Part shown: positions 24,272 to 32,742 of the stretch, piece after piece | Layout: each line of letters starts with the position of its first letter | Numbering within the stretch: the first letter of the stretch is position 1 | DNA from: CBDIBC01 sp965276635 | GTDB taxonomy: Bacteria; Actinomycetota; Acidimicrobiia; Acidimicrobiales; Palsa-688 | Direction of reading: 5' to 3' | Length of the DNA stretch: 64,000 nt | NCBI GenBank assembly: GCA_965276635.1 | Contig: CBDIBC010000004.1 | Coordinates: 124,001-188,000, forward strand | The notes under the pieces: generated by a model | The model's database searches: none | Told to the model about the DNA's origin: nothing | Seen by the model: the letters and a program-made list of their open reading frames with translations, nothing else | Position numbers and translations under genes: made by a program

Positions 24272-25129
24272 ATGCTCATCTCGGGTGGTGTGTCCGGATT
24301 GGTTGAATCCGTGGAGGCCAGCGCCGATGCCGCACGGCGTGATCCCGAACTCGACCCTGAGAAGCTTCGCGTCGCCCGTCTTTGGTTGGAGTACAAGCGC
24401 GGCGGTGACCGTCGGATCCGCGACGAGCTGATCGTCACCTACTCACCGCTGGTCAAGTACGTGGCCGGCCGGGTGTCGGCCGGCCTCCCCCATAGCATCG
24501 AGCAGGGCGACCTCGTCAGCTACGGCATGTTCGGGCTGATCGATGCCATCGAGAAGTTCGACACCGACCGCAAGATCAAGTTCGAGACCTACGCCATCAC
24601 CCGGATAAGGGGAGCGATCATCGACGAGCTGCGCTCCATCGATTGGGTGCCCCGCTCGGTGCGGGCCAAGGCCCGGTCGGTCGAACGCGCCTACGCCAAG
24701 CTGGAAGCTCGCCTGATGCGCACCCCGACCGACGCCGAGGTCGCCAGGGAGATGGGTGTCTCGGACGCCGAGCTGCAGGCCGTGTTCAGCCAGATCTCCT
24801 TCGTCGGCATCGTGGCCCTTGACGAGGTCGTCTCGGGAGGCCAAGCCGAGCGCGGCGACTCGGCCACTGTTGGTGACACCTTGGCCGATCGGGGACCGGG
24901 ACCGGTCGCGGCGTACGAGGTGGAGGAGATGAAGCAGATCCTGGCCGGGGCCATCAACCGGCTCGGAGACCGCGAGAAGATGGTCCTGAGCCTCTATTAC
25001 TACGAAAGTCTCACCCTGGCCGAGATCGGCCAGGTCCTCGGAGTGACCGAGAGCCGGGTCTGTCAGATCCATACCAAGGCTGTTCTCCACCTGCGAGGTC
25101 GCATGTTGAACGACCGAGAGTCCGCCTGA
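24272..25129 (+). CDS. whiG: RNA polymerase sigma factor, FliA/WhiG type
   Basis: A 285-residue sigma-28-class factor with all regions: 2 (LWLEYKRGGDRRIRDELIVT, GDLVSYGMFGLIDAIEKFDT), the FliA-type KIKFETYAITRIRGAIIDEL RSIDWVPRSVR segment, region 3 (RTPTDAEVAREMGVSDAELQ) and region 4 (LSLYYYESLTLAEIGQVLGV). In Streptomyces whiG controls sporulation and lies in this same dprA-rpsB interval; no flagellar genes are seen here, so a developmental or stress role is more likely. ATG 24272 is used; TTG 24263 is in frame. No anti-sigma gene is adjacent. Confidence 0.92.
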   Translation: MLISGGVSGLVESVEASADAARRDPELDPEKLRVARLWLEYKRGGDRRIRDELIVTYSPLVKYVAGRVSAGLPHSIEQGDLVSYGMFGLIDAIEKFDTDRKIKFETYAITRIRGAIIDELRSIDWVPRSVRAKARSVERAYAKLEARLMRTPTDAEVAREMGVSDAELQAVFSQISFVGIVALDEVVSGGQAERGDSATVGDTLADRGPGPVAAYEVEEMKQILAGAINRLGDREKMVLSLYYYESLTLAEIGQVLGVTESRVCQIHTKAVLHLRGRMLNDRESA

Positions 25130-25509
25130 CAGCGACCTGGCGGCGCTCGTCGAGACCGGACGCCCGCGCCCGGCCGCGACTGCCGCCGGCGTGCGGCCCT
25201 GACTCGACCGTTCGAGCCCGTCGCTGTCGTTGCCTCCACGTCAGCCCCCGCGCCAGTGGTCAATTTGTTCGAATTGCTCGAACACACTGACCAGTGCTCG
25301 GCCCGGAGGCCGGAAGGCCGATCAGGCAGCCGGGCGGCCCGCTGTGCTCGCCACCGGCCGGGGTTCGAGATGGGCGCGGTGCGCTAGGATAATCCACCGG
25401 CCCTCGACTGGCGAGGCCGAGATCCCCCGACGCACCCACGGTCGCTGCTGCCCCACGGTGTCGGCGCAACGCGTCGGACAGGTGACATCAACCGATGGGA
25501 GGCAACCAC
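25130..25509 (+). promoter_or_regulatory. Intergenic region and candidate leader of rpsB
   Basis: The 380-nt gap holds no credible gene. Two things stand out. GTTCGA-ATTGC-TCGAAC at 25267-25283 is a perfect 6-bp inverted repeat in a locally AT-rich patch, a possible operator. A box GGATAAT (TAGGAT at 25385-25390, GATAAT at 25388-25393) is preceded by TTCGAG 18 nt upstream of GATAAT, a plausible weak promoter. Transcription from there would give a leader of about 110 nt before rpsB. The same GCTAGGATAA sequence recurs before the ferritin-like gene at about 55954. Confidence 0.4.
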
Positions 25510-26586
25510 GTGGCTGTCGTCACGATGAGACAACTGCTCGAGGCCGGAGTGCACTTCGGCCATCAGACCCGGCGCTGGAACCCGAAGATGCGACGGTTCA
25601 TCTTCGGTGAGCGCAACGGTATCTACATCATCGACCTGAACCAGACGCTGGAACGGATCGAGACCGCCTACAGCTACGTGCGTGATCTGGTCGCCGGCGG
25701 CGGGTCGGTCCTGTTCGTGGGGACCAAGAAGCAGACCCAGGATCCGGTGGCGGACTACGCCGCCCGCTGTGGCATGCCGTACATCAACGAGCGCTGGCTC
25801 GGTGGGATGCTCACCAACTTCAACACCATCGCCGGGCGTGTCAAGAAGATGCAGGAGTACGAGCGGATGCGGTCCGCCGGCGACTTCGACGCCATGCCCA
25901 AGAAGGAGGCTCTGATCCTTTCCCGGGAGCTCGACAAGCTCCAGCGGAACCTGGGTGGGATCCGAGATATGGCCAAGCTGCCTCAGGCGGTGTTCGTGAT
26001 CGACACCAAGAAGGAGCACATCGCCGTCACCGAGGCGAACAAGCTCGGCCTGCCGATCGTGGCCGTGGTCGACACCAACTGCGATCCGGACCTGATCCAA
26101 TACGTGATCCCGGGGAACGACGATGCCATCCGGGCGGGCACCCTGATGTGCCGGGTCATCGCCGACGCCGTCGAAGAGGGTCGGTTCATCGCCAACCGCA
26201 AGGCGGCCCGCAACAACCCCGAGGCAGCCGCTCCTGCCGTTGTGGACCCCGAGGAAGAGGGCCGCTGGATGGAGCAGCAGGCGGAGGCCCGCCGGCAGGC
26301 GGCGGCGAAGCAGGCCGAGCGCGAAGCTCGCCTGGCCTCCGGATCCACCTCGGCGGCCGTCGACGCACCACCGGCGAACGCCGAGGCCGGCGCCGAGCCC
26401 ACCGCCGAGCCCACCGCTCCGACAAGCCCGGCGCCTTCGACCGAGGCGCCTTCGACCGAGGCGCCTTCGACGGAGGCGCTGCCGACCGCCAGCACCGGTG
26501 CGGTCCCGACCGAGGCCGCGGCTGCTCCGGAGGCCGCGGCCAACCCGGCAGCCGCCGCCGAGACACCGGCCGTTCCGAACGCCTGA
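25510..26586 (+). CDS. rpsB: 30S ribosomal protein S2
   Basis: A 358-residue S2. Residues 1-235 are the normal protein: VAVVTMRQLLEAGVHFGHQT, RRWNPKMRRFIFGERNGIYI, GTKKQTQDPVADYAARCGMP and NERWLGGMLTNFNTI. About 120 extra C-terminal residues are Ala/Pro/Glu-rich, with a helical acidic/basic part (EEEGRWMEQQAEARRQAAAK) and three perfect APSTE repeats from a 15-bp unit near 26430-26477. The GTG at 25510 follows a GGGAGG ribosome site by 8 nt. Long S2 tails are known in other actinobacteria. tsf follows after 102 nt. Confidence 0.96.
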   Translation: MAVVTMRQLLEAGVHFGHQTRRWNPKMRRFIFGERNGIYIIDLNQTLERIETAYSYVRDLVAGGGSVLFVGTKKQTQDPVADYAARCGMPYINERWLGGMLTNFNTIAGRVKKMQEYERMRSAGDFDAMPKKEALILSRELDKLQRNLGGIRDMAKLPQAVFVIDTKKEHIAVTEANKLGLPIVAVVDTNCDPDLIQYVIPGNDDAIRAGTLMCRVIADAVEEGRFIANRKAARNNPEAAAPAVVDPEEEGRWMEQQAEARRQAAAKQAEREARLASGSTSAAVDAPPANAEAGAEPTAEPTAPTSPAPSTEAPSTEAPSTEALPTASTGAVPTEAAAAPEAAANPAAAAETPAVPNA

Positions 26587-26688
26587 CCGGAGCCCGGGAG
26601 CGACGGGAGAGCCCGTCGACTCGGGTTTGACACGCCGCAATCAGCCGCACGAATCAACCAGCACACGATGAAAGGGAGAAGCACCGTC

Positions 26689-27498
26689 ATGGCAGAGTTC
26701 ACGGCCAAGGACGTCAAAGCGCTCCGGGACGCCACCGGAGCGGGGATGATGGACGCCAAGCGCGCCCTGACCGAGAATGACGGAGACATGGGTGAGGCGT
26801 CGAAGTGGTTACGTGAGCGCGGCCTGGGCAAGGCAGCCGAGCGATCCGATCGTGAGAACGCGCAGGGGGCCATCGCCGTGGCCCGAGCTGCGTCGGGCGA
26901 CGTGGCTGCGCTTGTCGAGTTGAAGTCGGAGACCGACTTCGTGGCCAAGTCGCCGCAGTTCACGGGATTCCTCGACACCCTGGCGCAGGCTGTTGCCGAC
27001 AACGGGGAGAGCGCGATCGCGGCCGACAAGGACGCGGTCGACGACCTCAAGGTCTCGCTGAAGGAGAACATCGAGGTCGGTCAGGTGGCACGCTTCGAAG
27101 CCGCGCCCGGGAACGTGCTCGATACCTATCTCCACGTGCAGAACGAGCGCGGCGTGAACGGGATCCTGGTCGAGCTGGCAGGCGGCTCGGTCGAGTTGGC
27201 ACACGACATCGCCGTCCACATCGCTTTCGGTCGCCCCGCCTATCTGAGCCGGGATGAGGTTCCCGCCGACCAGATCGGCGCCGAGCGCAGCGTCCTCGAA
27301 GCAGAGACACGCAACGAGGGCAAGCCGGAGAAGGCCTGGCCGAAGATCATCGACGGCAAGCTGAACGGCTGGTTCAAGCGGGTCCCCGGTGGCGTGCTCC
27401 TAGACCAGCCCTACGCCAAGGACGACAAGCAGACGGTGGCGCAGGTCATCGGCGATGCGACCATCGTCCGCTTCGCCCAGGTCACCATCGAGGGCTGA
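26689..27498 (+). CDS. tsf: Elongation factor Ts
   Basis: A 269-residue guanine-nucleotide exchange factor for EF-Tu. The N-terminal domain MAEFTAKDVKALRDATGAGM is canonical, followed by the core ETDFVAKSPQFTGFLDTLA, which holds the TDFVA motif contacting EF-Tu, and the C-terminal domain. ATG 26689 has ribosome site AAAGGGAGAAG (26669-26679). The family usually ends soon after the coiled coil; here the last residues (IGDATIVRFAQVTIEG) fit the family. Forms the conserved rpsB-tsf pair. Confidence 0.96.
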   Translation: MAEFTAKDVKALRDATGAGMMDAKRALTENDGDMGEASKWLRERGLGKAAERSDRENAQGAIAVARAASGDVAALVELKSETDFVAKSPQFTGFLDTLAQAVADNGESAIAADKDAVDDLKVSLKENIEVGQVARFEAAPGNVLDTYLHVQNERGVNGILVELAGGSVELAHDIAVHIAFGRPAYLSRDEVPADQIGAERSVLEAETRNEGKPEKAWPKIIDGKLNGWFKRVPGGVLLDQPYAKDDKQTVAQVIGDATIVRFAQVTIEG

Positions 27499-27526
27499 CC
27501 GCCCGACCCCGCCAATCGTTGGCGCG

Positions 27527-27552
27527 TTCGCCCAGGAACGTTCCTGGGCGAA
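27527..27552. repeat. 26-bp perfect palindrome after tsf
   Basis: TTCGCCCAGGAAC at 27527-27539 is followed at once by its reverse complement at 27540-27552. It starts 29 nt after the tsf stop. CGCG lies on both flanks and can extend the stem with a small bulge. There is no T-run, so it may be a terminator of the type common in high-GC bacteria, or a mobile palindrome. The rest of the 209-nt gap before pyrH shows nothing else except the pyrH promoter box. Confidence 0.75.
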
Positions 27553-27692
27553 GGCGCGAACGTTGCCGGCGAGTGCGCAGCGGGCCGGTCGGTCCGCCGC
27601 CGGTGAGCAGACGCCACCGAGGAGGGCACCGGCGAGCAGCCGTGCCGGCCGGAGAGCGTGCCGACCCCCGGCTGGGGGTCGTGGGTCTGGGC

Positions 27693-27698
27693 TAGCAT
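27693..27698 (+). promoter_or_regulatory. Candidate -10 box of pyrH
   Basis: TAGCAT ends 9 nt before the GTG at 27708, with no Shine-Dalgarno between; consistent with a leaderless transcript. Confidence 0.45.
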
Positions 27699-27707
27699 CG
27701 CCGTCTC

Positions 27708-28439
27708 GTGGGTCACGCGCCGAGGTCTTGGAAACGGGTCGTCCTGAAGCTGTCGGGCGAGGCGTTCGCCAGCGATGCGGCGGACGAGACCATCGACGGA
27801 GCGGTGGTAGAGCGTATCGCCAGGGAGATCGCCGAAGACCGGCTGGCCACCGGCATCGAGGTGGCCATCGTGGTGGGCGGAGGCAACATCTGGCGGGGCG
27901 CCACGGGGTCGGCCACGGGCATGGACCGGGCCACCGCCGACTACATGGGGATGCTGGCCACGGTCATCAACGCCCTGGCGTTGCAGGACGCTCTCGAGCG
28001 TCTCGGCCAACCCACCCGAGTCCAGACGGCCATCGGCATGTCGCAGATCGCCGAGCCGTACATCCGTCTCCGGGCCATCCGGCACCTGGAGAAGGGGCGG
28101 GTCGTCATCTTCGCCGCCGGGACGGGGAACCCGTTCTTCACCACTGACACCGCGGGGGCGTTGCGGGCGGTGGAGATCGAGGCCGACGTGCTGTTCAAGG
28201 GCACGCACAGTGGGGTGGACGGCATCTACGACGCCGATCCGCGCACCCATCCCAAAGCCGTGCGGATCGACGAGATCGGCTACGGGCAGGTCATCGCCGA
28301 CGACCTCCGGGCCATGGACCTCACCGCCATCACACTCTGCAAGGAGTACGATCTGCCGGTCGTCTACTTCTCCATCATGGAGCCCGGGAACCTCCGACTC
28401 GCCCTCCAGGGGGAGCAGATCGGTACGCTTATCCGGTAA
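27708..28439 (+). CDS. pyrH: Uridylate kinase
   Basis: A 243-residue UMP kinase of the amino-acid-kinase family, converting UMP to UDP. Visible motifs: KRVVLKLSGEAF at residues 9-20, VVGGGNIWRGATG, MDRATADYMGMLATVINALA, IFAAGTGNPFFTTDTAGALR and FKGTHSGVDGIYDADPRT. GTG 27708 is preceded by a TAGCAT box. Its TAA stop shares an A with the frr ATG (TAATG), coupling both genes. Standard pyrH-frr-cdsA order. Confidence 0.96.
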   Translation: MGHAPRSWKRVVLKLSGEAFASDAADETIDGAVVERIAREIAEDRLATGIEVAIVVGGGNIWRGATGSATGMDRATADYMGMLATVINALALQDALERLGQPTRVQTAIGMSQIAEPYIRLRAIRHLEKGRVVIFAAGTGNPFFTTDTAGALRAVEIEADVLFKGTHSGVDGIYDADPRTHPKAVRIDEIGYGQVIADDLRAMDLTAITLCKEYDLPVVYFSIMEPGNLRLALQGEQIGTLIR

Positions 28440-29008
28440 TGGAGGATAGCTACGTCGAAGCAGTGCTCGACGACACCCGTGAGAAGATGGCCAAGGCCCT
28501 GGAGCACACCCAGTCGGAGCTCGCCGCGATCCGGACCGGCCGGGCGGCTCCCGCCCTGGTCGAGAAGCTGCGGGTGGACTACTACGGTAGCGACGTTCCC
28601 CTTCAGCAGCTGGCCGGGATCCAGGCGCCCGAGGCCAAGCTGCTCGTCATCGTCCCCTACGACAAGGGTTCGCTCAAGAGCATCGAGAAGGCCATCGCCA
28701 ACTCCGACCTGGGTGTGAACCCCAGCAACGACGGCACCGTGATCCGCCTCACCTTCCCGCCGCTGACCGAGGAACGCCGGCGGGCGATGGTGAAGGTGGC
28801 GCATGGCAAGGCCGAGGAGGGACGGGTGGCCATCCGCAACCTGCGCCGCTCGGCGCGCAAGGATGTGGAGGCGCTGGAGAAGGACGGCGATATCTCATCT
28901 GACGACCTGGAGCGGGCCGAGAAGGAGCTGGATCAGCTGACGCAGCACTACGTGGCGGACGTCGACCGGGTGCTCGATCACAAAGAAGGCGAGTTGCTCG
29001 CAGTTTGA
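28439..29008 (+). CDS. frr: Ribosome recycling factor
   Basis: A 189-residue RRF that, with EF-G, splits post-termination ribosomes. The three-helix bundle is visible: MAKALEHTQSELAAIRTGRA, the beta-rich domain II (PLQQLAGIQAPEAKLLVIVP, GTVIRLTFPPLTEERRRAM) and the C-terminal helix (DLERAEKELDQLTQHYVADV). ATG 28439 overlaps the pyrH stop. The length and sequence are ordinary. Confidence 0.97.
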   Translation: MEDSYVEAVLDDTREKMAKALEHTQSELAAIRTGRAAPALVEKLRVDYYGSDVPLQQLAGIQAPEAKLLVIVPYDKGSLKSIEKAIANSDLGVNPSNDGTVIRLTFPPLTEERRRAMVKVAHGKAEEGRVAIRNLRRSARKDVEALEKDGDISSDDLERAEKELDQLTQHYVADVDRVLDHKEGELLAV

Positions 29009-29054
29009 TGTGCCATTGCGCACCGCTCGGTCGGCGGCTGAGCGAGGAGGATTC

Positions 29055-31508
29055 GTGACGAACGAACGAAACGAGCGAGACCGCAGCGACCGTCGGCCCC
29101 CCGAGGGCGTGCGGATCATCGGGCCTGAGGAAGCTGAGGCCGCACTGAACGCCGGGCAGGCCGCCGGGCGCCGGTCAGAGGACGAGTTGCGCTTCGGCGA
29201 CGTGCCGCCGGCACCGTCCGGGCCGCGCCCCCCGCACCGGTTCCCGCTGCCGCATTCGGTGGATCCGGCCGTCGCGGTGCCGCGTCCACCCCTTGCCCCG
29301 TTGCCGCGCGAAGAGCGGCAGGTCGGCGCCCGCGGCCGGGCGGTTCGCCCCGAGCAGGCCCACGACGCCCGCCCGTGGAACGAGCGCGGCGCGGCGAGTG
29401 CGGCGTCGGCCGCCGGCGAGCGGGTTCCCACCGCGGAGGAGGGGTCCGGCCCCAGCGATGCCTTGCCCGACCACCCGGCGCGTGGCGACGAGCCCTCGTA
29501 CGGTGACGGCGACTGGTATGGCGAGGGTCCCGCCGCGGCCGGCTCGCCCGAGTGGGCGGGGTCGTCGGTTGCACCCACGGATCTGCCCGGTGGCCCCCCG
29601 CCGGCCGGGGGTGAAACGGTCCTGCCGGGCGCCCCTGGCTGGGATCCGTCCGCCACCAGCCCTCCCGCTCGCGCCTGGGATCCGTCCGCCCCCGGCGCCG
29701 CCGGCGCCCCCGGCGCCAATGGCCCCCCCGCCGCCGGCGCTCTGGCCTGGCCGGCCCCAGCCGCCGTCGGCCACGACGACGGCGATCCGACCCTGGCCAC
29801 ACCTGACCCGGGCCCCGAACCGCCCCTCGCGCCGGTGGACGACCCCTGGGCCTCGCTGCCGCCGCCGAAGCGCTGGGATCCCATGCCAGCCGGCGATCAG
29901 CAGTCGCCATGGCACGTGGAGGACCTGGCCGCCGACGAGCGCGTCGCCCCGGCTGCCGTCGTCGATGCCGTTGCGGGCATCGATCCGCAGGCGCCCAGCC
30001 CAGCCGGCCCGGCCGACTCGGCCCAGGACGCCGGCCCGGCCCAGGACGCCGGCCCGGCCCAAGACGCCGGCCCGGCCCAAGACGCGGGACCCCACCAACC
30101 CGGACCCCACGACGCCTACGGGGCCGGCCACGCCGGCGCGCCCGGCTCGTCATCCGCTCCGACCGATGCACCCGTGCCATTCCGACCCGACGAAGGGATC
30201 ACTGTGACTGGAGGCTTCGGGACTGAGCTCCCGCACTGGACCGACCCGCCCACGGGCGAGGTCCCCCGCATCCTGCCCGATCAACCGGACCCCGATCCTG
30301 ACGACCTGGCTGCCTGGCAGGCTCTCGGGTCACGAGGAACGAGGTGGCGTGACGGCGCCAGCGACTGGGACGACGTCGACGAGCTCGGCGAGCTCGGCAG
30401 CGACGAGACCCGCGTCGGCGCCCTGGACCAGTCACGCACCGACCACTCCGACCTGTACTCCTTCGACGCCGAGTTCGAGCGCCTGGAGGAGGAGCGCTCA
30501 GGGAGTCACCGGGCGATCTCCGGCAGCCAGCCCGTGGTGGCAGTCGACGACGACCTCGACGGTTTCGACCAGTTCACCGATGAGGACCTCGAGCCGGCGG
30601 CGCCGGTCGCCGAGGTCGGCCGCGTGCGTGCCGGGGTCCGCCCGCCGCGCCGGCCGACCACCGGCCAGGTGCCCGGCTACAGCAACGGGCCGGGCGGTGG
30701 CAACGAGAACCTGGGCTCGCGCCTGGTCGTCGGCATCGGCCTGGTCGTCGTCCTCATCGTCTTCTATGTCATCGGGCCCAAGGCCCTGCTCGTCCTGGCC
30801 ACCGCCTTGGTGGTGGCGTGCGCAGTCGAGGCCTACGGCATGCTGCAGCGCTCCGGGTTCCGGCCGGCCACGCTCCTCGGGTTGGTCGCCACCGCCGGCG
30901 TCATGTTCGCCGGGTACTGGCGAGGGCCCGCCGCCCTGCCGCTGATCACCGCGTTGGTGTTCGTGGTGGGCATGCTCTGGTACCTGCTCGGCATCGTCGA
31001 GGCGCGGCCCCTCGCCAACGTGGCCGTGACGACCAGCACGTTCGTGTGGATCGGCCTGCTCGGCTCCTACGCCGGGCTGCTGCTGCGCGCCCACGACGGC
31101 AAGGGGCTGTTCCTCGGCGCCGTCCTCCCGGCGGTGGGGGCGGACATCGCCGCCTACTTCGTCGGCAGCCAGATGGGCAGCCGGCCCATCGCCCCCAAGA
31201 TAAGCCCGGGCAAGACGGTCGAGGGCGTCATCGGTGGCGGCGTCGTCGCCATCGTGGTCGCCCTCATCGTCGGCCACGTCGTGTCGCCGTGGGGCGGGTT
31301 GAAGCACGGTCTGTTGCTCGGCATCGTCGTGGCCGTGATCGCGCCCATCGGCGACCTGTTGGAGTCGATGATCAAGCGTGACCTGAGCGTCAAGGACTCC
31401 GGCACCATCCTGCCCGGTCACGGCGGAGTGCTCGACCGCTTCGACTCCATCCTCCTCGTCCTCCCGGCCGTCTACTACCTGGCCTCGTTCTTCAACCTGG
31501 TCCACTGA
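29055..31508 (+). CDS. cdsA: Phosphatidate cytidylyltransferase with very long N-terminal extension
   Basis: An 817-residue protein whose last 265 or so residues are a complete CdsA. They contain about seven membrane segments from residue 555 on, starting RLVVGIGLVVVLIVFYVIG, and the family signature KRDLSVKDSGTILPGHGGVL near 770-795. This enzyme makes CDP-diacylglycerol from phosphatidate and CTP. The first 550 residues are Pro/Ala/Gly/Asp-rich and predicted disordered, with an 18-bp repeat coding DAGPAQ four times at about 30020-30090 and acidic blocks (DDVDELGELGSDE). GTG 29055 has a good ribosome site (GAGGAGG, 29044-29050). A fusion or a cytoplasmic scaffold tail are both possible. Confidence 0.92.
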   Translation: MTNERNERDRSDRRPPEGVRIIGPEEAEAALNAGQAAGRRSEDELRFGDVPPAPSGPRPPHRFPLPHSVDPAVAVPRPPLAPLPREERQVGARGRAVRPEQAHDARPWNERGAASAASAAGERVPTAEEGSGPSDALPDHPARGDEPSYGDGDWYGEGPAAAGSPEWAGSSVAPTDLPGGPPPAGGETVLPGAPGWDPSATSPPARAWDPSAPGAAGAPGANGPPAAGALAWPAPAAVGHDDGDPTLATPDPGPEPPLAPVDDPWASLPPPKRWDPMPAGDQQSPWHVEDLAADERVAPAAVVDAVAGIDPQAPSPAGPADSAQDAGPAQDAGPAQDAGPAQDAGPHQPGPHDAYGAGHAGAPGSSSAPTDAPVPFRPDEGITVTGGFGTELPHWTDPPTGEVPRILPDQPDPDPDDLAAWQALGSRGTRWRDGASDWDDVDELGELGSDETRVGALDQSRTDHSDLYSFDAEFERLEEERSGSHRAISGSQPVVAVDDDLDGFDQFTDEDLEPAAPVAEVGRVRAGVRPPRRPTTGQVPGYSNGPGGGNENLGSRLVVGIGLVVVLIVFYVIGPKALLVLATALVVACAVEAYGMLQRSGFRPATLLGLVATAGVMFAGYWRGPAALPLITALVFVVGMLWYLLGIVEARPLANVAVTTSTFVWIGLLGSYAGLLLRAHDGKGLFLGAVLPAVGADIAAYFVGSQMGSRPIAPKISPGKTVEGVIGGGVVAIVVALIVGHVVSPWGGLKHGLLLGIVVAVIAPIGDLLESMIKRDLSVKDSGTILPGHGGVLDRFDSILLVLPAVYYLASFFNLVH

Positions 31509-31545
31509 CCGGGCCACGGCCCCGACCCGAAGCGACGGTGCGGGG

Positions 31546-32742
31546 ATGAAGACGGTCAGCCTGGTCGGATCGACCGGCTCCATCGGCACCCAGGCCATCG
31601 AGGTGGTGGCGGCCGAGCCCGACCGCTACCGCGTCGTCGCCCTGGCGGCCATCCGCTCGGTCGATCGCCTCGTCGCCCAGGCCGTCAGCCTGCGGCCCGA
31701 TCGTGTCGCCATCGCCGATGCCACCCGGGCGGCCGAGGTCCGGGAGCGGGTCCCGGCGGGGGTCGAGGTGCTGGCCGGTCCCGACTCGCTGGTCGAGGTG
31801 GCGTCGGGTGCCGACGTGATCGTCAACGGCGTGGTCGGCTTCGCCGGCCTCCCCGTGACCCTCGCCGCCCTGGCCGCCGGGACCCGCCTGGCCCTGGCCA
31901 ACAAGGAGTCGTTGATCGCCGGCGGCCCCATCGTGCAGCTGGCCCGGGCCACGCCGGGCGCCGAGATCATCCCGGTGGACTCCGAGCACTGCGCCATCCA
32001 CCAGTGCCTGCGAGCCATCCTGAGCCCGGAGCAGATGGCGGCCCTCCCGCGCCGCGGCGGCGACCGCCTGGCCCGGGTGGTGCTGACCGCCAGCGGCGGG
32101 CCGTTCCGGGGGCGCCAGGCCCGCTCGCTGGCCGAGGTCACCATCGACGATGCCCTTGCCCACCCCACGTGGAAGATGGGCCCGAAGATCACCGTCGACT
32201 CCTCCACCTTGATGAACAAGGGCCTGGAGGTGATCGAGGCCCACGAGCTGTTCGGCGCCGACTACGACGCCATCGACGTGGTGGTGCACCCGCAGTCGAT
32301 CGTGCATTCCATGATCGAGACCTCTGACGGGGCCACCCTGGCCCAGTTGTCGCAGCCGGACATGCGGCTGCCGATCGGCTACGCCCTGGCCTATCCCGAT
32401 CGCGCCGCCGTGCCGTTCGGCGCCATCGACTGGGCCACGCTCGGCCGCCTGGACTTCGAGCCGCCGGATCGGGAGGGTTTCCCCTGCCTGGACCTCGCCT
32501 ACGCAGCCGGCCGGGCGGGCGGTACCGCGCCGGCGTTCCTCAATGGGGCCAACGAGGTGGCCGTCGACGCGTTCCTCAACCAACGCATCAGATGGGTCGA
32601 CATACCGGTCGTGATCGCCACGGCCCTCGATGCCTACATTCCGATGTCGCCCACTAGCGTGAACGACGTGCTCGACGCCGATGCTGCTGGACGGGACCTC
32701 GCCCAGCGGGCGGTGGACCAGCGGGCTGCGATCACACCGTGA
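31546..32742 (+). CDS. dxr: 1-deoxy-D-xylulose 5-phosphate reductoisomerase
   Basis: A 398-residue MEP-pathway enzyme turning DXP into 2-C-methyl-D-erythritol 4-phosphate with NADPH. The Rossmann motif is LVGSTGSIGTQAIEV at residues 4-18. The metal- and substrate-binding region includes LANKESLIAGG, IPVDSEHCAIHQCL and the flexible loop; ASGGPFRG and HPTWKMGPKITVDSSTLMNK follow. Its stop overlaps rseP (GTGA). The dxr-rseP-ispG order is conserved in actinobacteria, linking two MEP enzymes to a membrane protease. Confidence 0.96.
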   Translation: MKTVSLVGSTGSIGTQAIEVVAAEPDRYRVVALAAIRSVDRLVAQAVSLRPDRVAIADATRAAEVRERVPAGVEVLAGPDSLVEVASGADVIVNGVVGFAGLPVTLAALAAGTRLALANKESLIAGGPIVQLARATPGAEIIPVDSEHCAIHQCLRAILSPEQMAALPRRGGDRLARVVLTASGGPFRGRQARSLAEVTIDDALAHPTWKMGPKITVDSSTLMNKGLEVIEAHELFGADYDAIDVVVHPQSIVHSMIETSDGATLAQLSQPDMRLPIGYALAYPDRAAVPFGAIDWATLGRLDFEPPDREGFPCLDLAYAAGRAGGTAPAFLNGANEVAVDAFLNQRIRWVDIPVVIATALDAYIPMSPTSVNDVLDADAAGRDLAQRAVDQRAAITP

